A stretch of 19,647 nucleotides of DNA from DAOTZU01 sp034433995. Lineage in GTDB: Bacteria > Chloroflexota > Anaerolineae > UBA1429. Where the stretch lies: contig DAOTZU010000170.1 of assembly GCA_034433995.1 (NCBI GenBank), positions 1-19,647 of the forward strand, written 5' to 3'. Numbering within the stretch: position 1 is the first letter of the stretch; each line of letters opens with the position of its first letter. The notes beneath the pieces are model-generated. The model saw only the letters and a list, made by a program, of their open reading frames with translations. It made no database searches and had not been told where the DNA came from. Position numbers and translations under genes: made by a program. Shown here piece after piece: positions 13,489 to 19,647 of this stretch.

Positions 13489-14580
13489 ATGACGCAAACC
13501 TTAATAGACATCGTCCGCAGCTATGACCGACGCTTGGTCATCCCTTTGATGGGCTTCCCCGGCACGCAATTGAACGGTTCGACGCTGAAACAGAACACCT
13601 TTAACTGGGGCACCCAGTTCTCCACCGTCTTTGCCCTGCAGCGGCGCTTTCGCCCCGATGGCATCTTTTTCTTCATGGACCTCTCCGTGGAGGCCAGCGC
13701 CCTGGGGCTGCCGGTGCGCTTCCCGTTGGATGAATCGCCCTCGGTAGAGTTTCATCCGGTAAAGAAACTGGACGATCTGGAGCGCTTTGCCAATAGCGAT
13801 ATCCTCACCGACGGCCGAGTGGCGGTTTATATCGAGACCATGCGCTTGATGGCGCGCTATATTGACGTCATCAAGGGGGGCTATGTGATCGGCCCCTTCT
13901 CCTTGGCCGGCCTGCTCATGGGGGCCAGCGAGGCCGCCATGGCCACGGTGACGGACCCAGAGTTGCTCCACGGCGTACTGCGCTTCGCCTCCGGGGTCAT
14001 CGCCCGCTACGCCCGCGCTCTGGAGCGCGCCGGCGCCGATACCATCGCCATCCTTGAGCCGACGGCCAGCTTTCTTTCGCCGGCCCACTTTCGTCAATTC
14101 GCCGGGCGGTATCTGCAAGAGATCATCTCCACCCTGAGGGTTATCCCCATCCTCCATGTCTGTGGCCAGACCACGAACCTCATCGAGGCGATGGCCGAGA
14201 CGGGCGCCCAAGGTCTGAGCCTGGACGCCATGGTGGATTTCCCCTCGGCCGTCAAGAGGGTGCCGGAGGATGTGGTGCTGATCGGCAACCTGGACACGGT
14301 GCGGGTGATGTTGGAGCTGACTCCCAATCAAGTCTATCGCGCCACCAAGGATCTGCTTGCCTCCATGGATGGCCACAAGAATCTGATCGTGAGCAGCGCC
14401 TGTGACCTGCCCCTGGAGACGCCCCTGGAGAACATCCACGCCATGATCGACGCCGTCCGCGGCGAGGATTCGGGGCTAGAACATCCTTGGATGGCGGAGC
14501 ACGAAAGGGAGCTACTCCGCGGCATCCCCGAACTGCGCGAAACCCTGGCAGAGCGCGGCGGCGAGGAGCTCCCGGCCTGA
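13489..14580 (+). CDS. UROD-superfamily methyltransferase (MtaA/MtbA-like), not HemE
   Basis: This encodes 363 residues of the uroporphyrinogen decarboxylase superfamily fold (cytoplasmic TIM barrel). H223-V-C225 (in ILHVCGQTTN) and C305 (in SSACDLPLET) form the H-x-C-(x79)-C zinc-thiol motif typical of methylcobamide:thiol methyltransferases such as MtaA and MtbA. The N-terminal RQAGR-type motif of true HemE is absent. A role in methyl transfer from a corrinoid protein to a thiol is therefore likely, with acceptor unknown; coenzyme M cannot be assumed outside methanogens. No corrinoid protein or MT1 gene is visible nearby, so it is an orphan here. The ATG 13489 has AAGGAG 8 bases upstream; the frame stays open far upstream (to 13126) only by overlapping sfsA. 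A promoter with a possible operator precedes it. Confidence 0.8.
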   Translation: MTQTLIDIVRSYDRRLVIPLMGFPGTQLNGSTLKQNTFNWGTQFSTVFALQRRFRPDGIFFFMDLSVEASALGLPVRFPLDESPSVEFHPVKKLDDLERFANSDILTDGRVAVYIETMRLMARYIDVIKGGYVIGPFSLAGLLMGASEAAMATVTDPELLHGVLRFASGVIARYARALERAGADTIAILEPTASFLSPAHFRQFAGRYLQEIISTLRVIPILHVCGQTTNLIEAMAETGAQGLSLDAMVDFPSAVKRVPEDVVLIGNLDTVRVMLELTPNQVYRATKDLLASMDGHKNLIVSSACDLPLETPLENIHAMIDAVRGEDSGLEHPWMAEHERELLRGIPELRETLAERGGEELPA

Positions 14581-14601
14581 TCGTGACCGGCCCTTCCAGG
14601 A

Positions 14602-14630
14602 TTGCACTGCGCGGCCCGACGGGTTACAAT
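14602..14630 (+). promoter_or_regulatory. Putative promoter of the yraN-miaA-FecR/LysM operon
   Basis: TTGCAC (14602-14607) and TACAAT (14625-14630, 5 of 6) are separated by 17 bp and lie 18 bp before the yraN start. The -35 box is weak; the TACAAT resembles the one before the GT4 gene. Confidence 0.5.
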
Positions 14631-14647
14631 GCGCCCCGGAGGGAACG

Positions 14648-15013
14648 ATGGGCGAGCGTCGGCGGACGGGTGTGTTGGGCGAGGAACTGGCCTGCGAGGC
14701 CCTGAGCCGGCGCGGCTATCGGATCATCGAGCGGGGCTGGCGTTGCCCCTTGGGTGAGGTGGACGTGGTGGCCCGGGATGGCGAGTGTTGGGTATTTGTG
14801 GAGGTCAAGACCCGCCGTGGCCGCGGGGCCGGCGCCCCAGAGGAGGCGCTGACGCCGCGCAAGGCCCAACGGCTGACGGAGCTGGCCCAGACCTATCTGG
14901 CCGAACGCGCTTTGGGCCCGGTGGATTGGCGCATTGACCTGGTGGCCATCGAGCTGGATCCGCTCGACCGCGTGCAGCGTTTGAGCGTGACCCCTGCTGT
15001 GATTGCGGAGTAG
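14648..15013 (+). CDS. yraN: YraN/UPF0102 family putative endonuclease-fold protein
   Basis: This encodes 121 residues, normal for the family. The N-terminal G-x-x-G-E-E-L-A-C-E-A-L helix (8-19), the GEVDVVARDG stretch (36-45, D39) and FVEVKTR (50-56, E52 and K54) form the restriction-endonuclease-like core shared by YraN proteins; the molecular role is not established. The start ATG has GGAGGG a few bases upstream. It is 2 bp from miaA, so the two are cotranscribed. Confidence 0.93.
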   Translation: MGERRRTGVLGEELACEALSRRGYRIIERGWRCPLGEVDVVARDGECWVFVEVKTRRGRGAGAPEEALTPRKAQRLTELAQTYLAERALGPVDWRIDLVAIELDPLDRVQRLSVTPAVIAE

Positions 15014-15015
15014 AG

Positions 15016-15972
15016 ATGGCGGCTCTGCACCCCCGCGTGTTGGTCATCGTCGGGCCGACGGCCGTCGGCAAGACGGCCCTGGCGCTGCATCTGGGCCAGC
15101 TTTTCGGCGGCGAGGTCATCTCGGCAGATTCGCGGCAGATCTACCGCCACATGGATATCGGCACCGCCAAGCCCACCCCCCAGGAACGGGCCTTGGTGCC
15201 GCATCACCTCATTGACGTGGTGGACCCCGACCAGGAGCTCACCCTGGCCCACTATCGCCGCCTGGCCACCGAGGCCATCCACGAGGTGTGGGCGCGGGGC
15301 AAATTGCCCATGCTGGTGGGCGGGACGGGCCTGTACATCCGCGCCCTCACCGAGGGCTGGACGGTGCCCGAAGTGCCCCCCAATCCGGATCTGCGGGCGC
15401 GCCTGGGGGCAGAGGCCGCGCGCCTGGGGGCAGAGGCCCTCCATGCCGCCTTGGCCCGGGTGGATCCCCTAGCCGCCCAACGCATTGACCCGCGCAACGT
15501 GCGCCGGGTGATCCGCGCCCTGGAGGTTTACGAGGCCACCGGCCGGCCCATCTCCGCCCAACAGCGCCGCAGCGCCCCGGCTTGGCGCTTGCTCTTTATC
15601 GGGCTCACCAGGCCCCGGCCCGAGCTCTATGCGCGGATCGACGCGCGGGTGGAGGAGATGCTCGCCCGCGGCTTGGAGCGAGAGGTGCGCTGGTTGCTGG
15701 CCCAAGGTTACGGCGCGCACCTGCCCGCCATGTCGGGCCTGGGCTATCGGCAGATGATCCAATACCTCCAAGGCGAGGTGACCTTGGACGAGGCGGTGGC
15801 GTTGATCAAACGCCACACCCGGCGCTTTGTGCGCCAGCAATACAACTGGTTCCGCCTGGATGATCCGCGCATCCACTGGTACGATCTCTCCACCGGCCCT
15901 CTAGCCCAGGTGGAATCCACGGTGCGGGGCTTCCTCCAGGATGAGAGAGCAAGGGCCCACGGCGAGGTCTAG
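15016..15972 (+). CDS. miaA: tRNA dimethylallyltransferase MiaA
   Basis: This encodes 318 residues, the usual MiaA length. MiaA transfers a dimethylallyl group from DMAPP to N6 of A37 in tRNAs that read codons starting with U, giving i6A. The P-loop G13-P-T-A-V-G-K-T20 is followed by SADSRQIYRHMDIGTAKP (36-53, with the catalytic-type D38), VGGTGLYI (101-108) and the basic RRFVRQQYNWFR region near the C-terminus that helps hold the tRNA. GGAG lies 5 bases before the ATG and overlaps the end of yraN. No mutL or hfq neighbour is seen, unlike in proteobacteria. The gene contains a perfect 21-bp tandem repeat in the variable helical insert. Confidence 0.97.
   Translation: MAALHPRVLVIVGPTAVGKTALALHLGQLFGGEVISADSRQIYRHMDIGTAKPTPQERALVPHHLIDVVDPDQELTLAHYRRLATEAIHEVWARGKLPMLVGGTGLYIRALTEGWTVPEVPPNPDLRARLGAEAARLGAEALHAALARVDPLAAQRIDPRNVRRVIRALEVYEATGRPISAQQRRSAPAWRLLFIGLTRPRPELYARIDARVEEMLARGLEREVRWLLAQGYGAHLPAMSGLGYRQMIQYLQGEVTLDEAVALIKRHTRRFVRQQYNWFRLDDPRIHWYDLSTGPLAQVESTVRGFLQDERARAHGEV
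15397..15438 (+). repeat. Perfect 21-bp tandem duplication inside miaA
   Basis: Two exact copies of a 21-bp unit (15397-15417 and 15418-15438) encode a repeated seven-residue helix turn, R-L-G-A-E-A-A then R-L-G-A-E-A-L. The frame is kept and the overall length of the region looks normal for MiaA. Confidence 0.85.
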
Positions 15973-15977
15973 CGGCC

Positions 15978-16892
15978 ATGTCCCATACTCTCAGGACGAC
16001 GGGGGCAACCAAGAAGCGCACGGTGACGGTCTTATTGGTCATCGGCGCGGTGATGGTGCTCCTGGCCGTGTTCACCAACTGGCAAAATCGGCATAAACCC
16101 CTGCCGGCCCGGGCATACTTGACGGTGCTCGGTGGCCAGGCGGTGGTGGTCCGCGCCGAGACGGAGGAACGGGTCTCCTATAAAGCGGGGCAGACCTGCT
16201 CCCTGCAAGCGGGGGACCAGGTGCAGACCGGCGACGAAAGCCAGGCCAAGCTCTCCTTCCCCGGCGAAGAGACCGTGGACCTGGAAAGCAAAACCCGGCT
16301 GACGGTGTTGGAGCTGTACCAGTCGCCCCTCTCCCGAGCACTGGTGGCGGCGTTGGCCCTCCACGAGGGCAAGACCCTCACCCAGATCGGCCAGGCGCTG
16401 CCGGAGGGCGGCCGTTTCGTGCTGGAGACGCCCGTAGCCACCCTCCAGGCCCGCGGCGCGGCCTTTCAATGCGATGTGGTGAGCAAGAGCCAGGTCTGGG
16501 TGGCCGTCTATGAGGGGGCGGTGACCGTCTCCATGGGGCCGCAGACCGTGGATCTGGCGGCCGGGCAGGGGCTGCGCGCCCAACTGGGCCAAAAGCTCTC
16601 GCCGGTGACCATCGCCATCGTCCCCAGCATCAGGGCCACCGCCGCGCCCAAGACGGGCCCATCCACCCCCACCTTGACCGACCGCGAAAAGACCCTCTTC
16701 CCGCCGGTCCTCACGCCCACCCGCCCCGGCGACGACATGCAGACCTATATCGTGCAAAAGGGCGATACCCTCTACAGCATCGCCCGCCAGTTCGGCGTCT
16801 CGTGGGAAGCCATCTGGCAGGCCAACCGGCAGATCCTGCCCAAGCCCGAGGCGCTACAGCCGGGGCAACAGCTCCGCATCCCCAAACCCTGA
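15978..16892 (+). CDS. Membrane-anchored FecR-domain protein with C-terminal LysM
   Basis: This encodes 304 residues. A single helix (about 16-33) after a basic N-terminus (T-K-K-R) suggests a type II anchor with the rest outside the membrane. Residues about 48-115 and 145-200 form a FecR-like beta-domain: LETPVATLQARGAAFQCDVV, then VWVAVYEGAVTVSMG and VDLAAGQGL, the FecR core pattern with A-A where G-T is usual. A Thr/Pro-containing linker (about 205-250) leads to a LysM domain (about 255-302, TYIVQKGDTLYSIARQFGV ... LQPGQQLRIP), which binds peptidoglycan or related GlcNAc polymers. No FecI sigma factor or TonB receptor is nearby, so iron signalling is unlikely; a cell-wall sensor or scaffold is more plausible (inference). 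The start has GAGG 10 bases upstream, 5 bp after miaA. It ends 2 bp from the convergent amidase gene. Confidence 0.85.
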   Translation: MSHTLRTTGATKKRTVTVLLVIGAVMVLLAVFTNWQNRHKPLPARAYLTVLGGQAVVVRAETEERVSYKAGQTCSLQAGDQVQTGDESQAKLSFPGEETVDLESKTRLTVLELYQSPLSRALVAALALHEGKTLTQIGQALPEGGRFVLETPVATLQARGAAFQCDVVSKSQVWVAVYEGAVTVSMGPQTVDLAAGQGLRAQLGQKLSPVTIAIVPSIRATAAPKTGPSTPTLTDREKTLFPPVLTPTRPGDDMQTYIVQKGDTLYSIARQFGVSWEAIWQANRQILPKPEALQPGQQLRIPKP

Positions 16893-16894
16893 GC

Positions 16895-19647
16895 TCACAA
16901 TCCCTTGAGGATGAGCGGCACCCAAAGCGGCCACGGAGGAGTGTTGCTGGGCGTCGGCATGGGGGTTGGGCTCGCCGTCGCGGTGATGGTGGGCCTCAGC
17001 GTCGCCGTGGGCGAGGGCGTGGCCGTGGGCTGCAACGGTTGCGGGGCGCTCTCGCTCCAGTTGCCGGCCAGATCGCGGATGCGGAACCGCACCTGGCTCC
17101 CCGCTTGCGCCGGCACCTCCAACCGCACCGGCGTGGTGATGCCACGGCCCGCCTCCACGGCCAGGCTGCGCCAGGGGCCCCATCCGCCATCGTTGGAGAT
17201 GGCATAGGCGGCGCTTTGGGGATCCAGGCCGGAGAGGGTATCGCAGACGGTGGCCGTGCGCAAACCGTAGGCGAGCCATTGGGGCGGCGTGCGGTCGAGC
17301 CCCACCGTCACCGGCACGTCGGCGGCGTTGCCGGCGGCATCCAAAAAGCGCACGGTGACCGTGCGGAGCCCTTCCTCCTCGCCCACGTTCCAGGTGATGG
17401 ACGGGCGCAGCGCCCGTGGCGCGCCAAAGACGGCCACGCGGTCAAGATACAGGTCGGCCGTGGCCCGAAAGGCGGTGCGGAACTCTAGGCCGTCGCTCAG
17501 GCCGGCCGTGCCGCAGGTGGGCCAGCGGCCCTGATAATCCCAGGAGAGCGCCAACTCTTCATAGGTCAGATCGCCGACAAAATCATCCGTCATCAGGGTG
17601 CGCTGGGCGTAAAGGCGACGGCCTTGGTCATCCACCACATCCAAGACGGCCACGATGGCGGGCTCGGCACCTTGGCGGGTTTTGAGGCGGAAATAGGCCT
17701 GGTAGCTTGACCAGCTCGGCAAGAGACAGGTGTACGGCCCGAACCAGGCCCCGGCCCGATCGCTTCCCGCGCGGCCATACCAGGCCCGGCCGTTGAGGGC
17801 GGCGGCATCGGCGATGGCCTGGCCCGTGCCCTCCTCATGGTAGAGGTCCTCCCCCTCCCAGATCCAGCCATTGCTGAATTGCACCGCCGAGGCGCCCACG
17901 CCGCTCAGGGTAAAGGTCACGTTGGCCGTGTTGCTCCACAAAGGCGCAGAGGCGGTGCCGCCGGGGGGCGTGTTATCCACGGTGACGGCCACCTCGTCGG
18001 CGCATTGGCCGGCGGCGTTATGGGCCACCAAACGCACGGTGTGGGGGCCATCCGCAGCGGAGAGGGTATTCCATTTATAGCGGAAGGGCGGCTCGGTGAG
18101 GGAGGCGCGGAGCGCGCCATCCACCAAGAAATCCACCCGGGTGATCACCGCGCTGGCCTGCAGGGAGAGCTCGGTCACCGCACGCACCGCCTGCCCCGCC
18201 AGCGGGGAGGCGAAACGGGCCTGGGGCGGCACATGGGCCATCTTGGCCAAGACCGTCGCGCGCAACAGGGGCAGCAGCGCGTACATGCGGTCGCCCGGAC
18301 AGATAGTGGCGGCGCAATCGCGGTGGCCCATGATGGTGGGCAGGACCAGATCAATGAAAAGGCGCTCCTCCAATGGCGGGAGCATGAAATCGGTGCACTG
18401 CCAGGCCAGGAACTCGCTCAGGCTCTCCCACATGGGCGTGGGGACATCGTTCTCCTGCAAGTTGCCGATGAGGGCGATGCCGATGCTGCCCCAATTAAAG
18501 CGTCCGGCGTGGCTGCCCACGACCCCCGGCCCGCCGGCGCGCCCCTCATAGATGTTGCCCCAGCGATCCACCAGGTAATTGTAGCCGATATCGCCCTTTT
18601 CCAAGACCACGGCATGGTAATAGTAGATGGCCCGCACGATGGCGGCGGGATCCAGGCCGCCATCGTCCGTGGCGGTGTGATGGATGATCACCGCCCGCAC
18701 CGGGCGGTACTCCGGCGGCAAGGTCATCAGGCTCTCATCCGCGCCCCAGGCGCTGCGAGGGATGACGGCCGGCCGGCCCGGCGTGGCCAGCCGCCGTGCC
18801 GCCAACTGCTCTGCCGTGGGGCCAGGGCGCGCATCCAGCAAAACCCAACGGAGGTTCTCCACCACCGGGGCGGAACCATCCGGCGCGGCGCGCAAGGTCA
18901 GACGGTACTGCAGGGCATCGCTCAAGCCGAAGAGCAGGTCGGTGGCGACGAGGGGGCCCTGCCGGACCGGATCTTCCATCGGCCCCAACACCTGCCAGGG
19001 GCTCCAATCCTGTCCGGCCAGCTTGGTGCGCACCTCCACCTGCAACCCCGCTCCTGCCGGCAGGCGCGCGTACCAGGTGGCCCCCAAGGCCATGAACTCC
19101 CAAGGCGCGGCCAGGATGGTGGAGGTATAGACACCGCTGCTCCCACCCTCCTCCAAGGTCAGGGCGCCATCCCCCACTGCAACCGTCCGCAGGCCGGCGA
19201 ACTGCCCCTCGGCCCAATCCTTGAGGGTGGAATGGGTGATGCTGGCCGTGGCCGTTCCCGTGGTGGGCAAAGGAGTGGGCGTGGGCGTCAGAGGGTTAGA
19301 GGCCGTCACCGCGGGGCCGGAAAAAGTGCCCACCACCGGCACGGTGGAGACGTGGCCGTAGCCATCGTCGAAATAAAAGCGAAAAGTGTGGGCACCGGGC
19401 GCCAGGCGCGTGCGCAGGCGGTAGCGCCAGACGCCACCCTGGTCCCCGGGCACGCGCTCCAGGGCTTGGGCCTGGCCGTCGATGATGACGTTGGCCACGG
19501 CCGGCGGCCGGCCCGAGGCCGGGGCGTACGTGGCCTCGTAGGTGAACCAGGTATGCTCGTCGCCGCTGAGGGGCTGGATCTGGGCGCCGGCCACCCGGCC
19601 GGCCGGCGCGGCCTCCACCGCGATGCCGGTGTAATAATGCTTTAGAA
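16895..19647 (-). CDS. Large secreted multi-domain N-acetylmuramoyl-L-alanine amidase, probably fused to an N-terminal SpoIID domain (5' truncated by window)
   Basis: At least 917 residues are visible and the frame is still open at base 19647, so the GTG at 19618 is not the true start. The last upstream residues, LKHYYTGIAV, look like the end of a SpoIID/LytB domain. Counting from that GTG, a beta-module spans about 10-100, then a Thr/Pro linker and a beta-sandwich (about 130-262). The Amidase_2/PGRP domain follows (about 285-455): IPRSAWGADE, VIIHHTATDD, YNYLVDRWGNIYEGR, and MGHRDCAATICPGD with zinc ligands in H313/H314, H432 and C440. Ig-like and ligand-binding-like modules fill about 460-865. 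A Thr/Pro linker and a C-terminal PLWVPLILKGL tail end the protein. Family knowledge: the amidase cuts the bond between MurNAc and L-Ala. Likely exported and wall- or surface-bound. It converges on the FecR-LysM gene with a 2-bp gap. Confidence 0.85.
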   Translation of the reverse strand, partial: LKHYYTGIAVEAAPAGRVAGAQIQPLSGDEHTWFTYEATYAPASGRPPAVANVIIDGQAQALERVPGDQGGVWRYRLRTRLAPGAHTFRFYFDDGYGHVSTVPVVGTFSGPAVTASNPLTPTPTPLPTTGTATASITHSTLKDWAEGQFAGLRTVAVGDGALTLEEGGSSGVYTSTILAAPWEFMALGATWYARLPAGAGLQVEVRTKLAGQDWSPWQVLGPMEDPVRQGPLVATDLLFGLSDALQYRLTLRAAPDGSAPVVENLRWVLLDARPGPTAEQLAARRLATPGRPAVIPRSAWGADESLMTLPPEYRPVRAVIIHHTATDDGGLDPAAIVRAIYYYHAVVLEKGDIGYNYLVDRWGNIYEGRAGGPGVVGSHAGRFNWGSIGIALIGNLQENDVPTPMWESLSEFLAWQCTDFMLPPLEERLFIDLVLPTIMGHRDCAATICPGDRMYALLPLLRATVLAKMAHVPPQARFASPLAGQAVRAVTELSLQASAVITRVDFLVDGALRASLTEPPFRYKWNTLSAADGPHTVRLVAHNAAGQCADEVAVTVDNTPPGGTASAPLWSNTANVTFTLSGVGASAVQFSNGWIWEGEDLYHEEGTGQAIADAAALNGRAWYGRAGSDRAGAWFGPYTCLLPSWSSYQAYFRLKTRQGAEPAIVAVLDVVDDQGRRLYAQRTLMTDDFVGDLTYEELALSWDYQGRWPTCGTAGLSDGLEFRTAFRATADLYLDRVAVFGAPRALRPSITWNVGEEEGLRTVTVRFLDAAGNAADVPVTVGLDRTPPQWLAYGLRTATVCDTLSGLDPQSAAYAISNDGGWGPWRSLAVEAGRGITTPVRLEVPAQAGSQVRFRIRDLAGNWSESAPQPLQPTATPSPTATLRPTITATASPTPMPTPSNTPPWPLWVPLILKGL

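Noticed and set aside
13489..14580. HemE (true uroporphyrinogen decarboxylase)
   Set aside because: The N-terminal Arg-rich HemE signature is missing and the H-x-C...C zinc motif of thiol methyltransferases is present.
17837..19645. 602-codon open frame on the + strand
   Set aside because: It lies opposite the amidase gene, which has clear catalytic motifs; the + frame is a compositional shadow.

Overview
The window is a GC-rich stretch of bacterial chromosome and looks like a member of the Chloroflexota (Anaerolineae-like). This is an inference. There is no rRNA or other phylogenetic marker here. It rests on large GT39, DUF2723 and PTPS-related membrane proteins that share one C-terminal beta-domain, on secreted proteins with long Thr/Pro linkers, and on a surface protein ending in a PLWVPLILKGL-type tail. 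I see no phage, transposase, CRISPR, tRNA or rRNA.

Region 1 (1-11735) is a glycan and cell-surface block. On the + strand it holds the C-terminal part of a GH95-like glycoside hydrolase (cut by the window edge), a GT39-type glycosyltransferase with its own near-perfect sigma70 promoter, a secreted Thr/Pro-rich protein with an SdrD_B-like domain and a C-terminal membrane anchor, and a PTPS-related/YfhO-like polytopic membrane protein. On the - strand, converging on these, are a DUF2723 (protein O-mannosyltransferase-like) membrane protein and, upstream of it, a GT4 glycosyltransferase. Three of the polytopic proteins end in copies of the same extracytoplasmic beta-sandwich-like module. The block could build or attach glycans on exported proteins.

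Region 2 (11736-12314) is a 579-bp intergenic stretch that is unusually rich in structure. It contains a - strand promoter for the GT4 gene, a cloverleaf-shaped compound palindrome, and a divergent + strand promoter. That promoter is followed by about 120 nt of hairpins ending in a strong intrinsic terminator, then a further structured leader before a small RRM RNA-binding protein gene. This is either an undescribed small RNA or an attenuated leader of the RRM gene, and it is the best candidate for something new in the window.

Region 3 (12315-16892, + strand) is mostly housekeeping: the RRM protein, a textbook terminator, sfsA, a UROD-superfamily methyltransferase with the zinc motif of MtaA/MtbA enzymes, then a tight operon of yraN, miaA and a membrane-anchored FecR-LysM protein. 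Region 4 (16895-19647, - strand) is a very large secreted peptidoglycan amidase with many beta-modules. Its reading frame stays open to the window edge, and the last visible upstream residues (LKHYYTGIAV) resemble the end of a SpoIID/LytB domain. The whole protein is therefore probably a SpoIID-amidase fusion. Starts were re-chosen for several genes from ribosome-binding sites and promoters.
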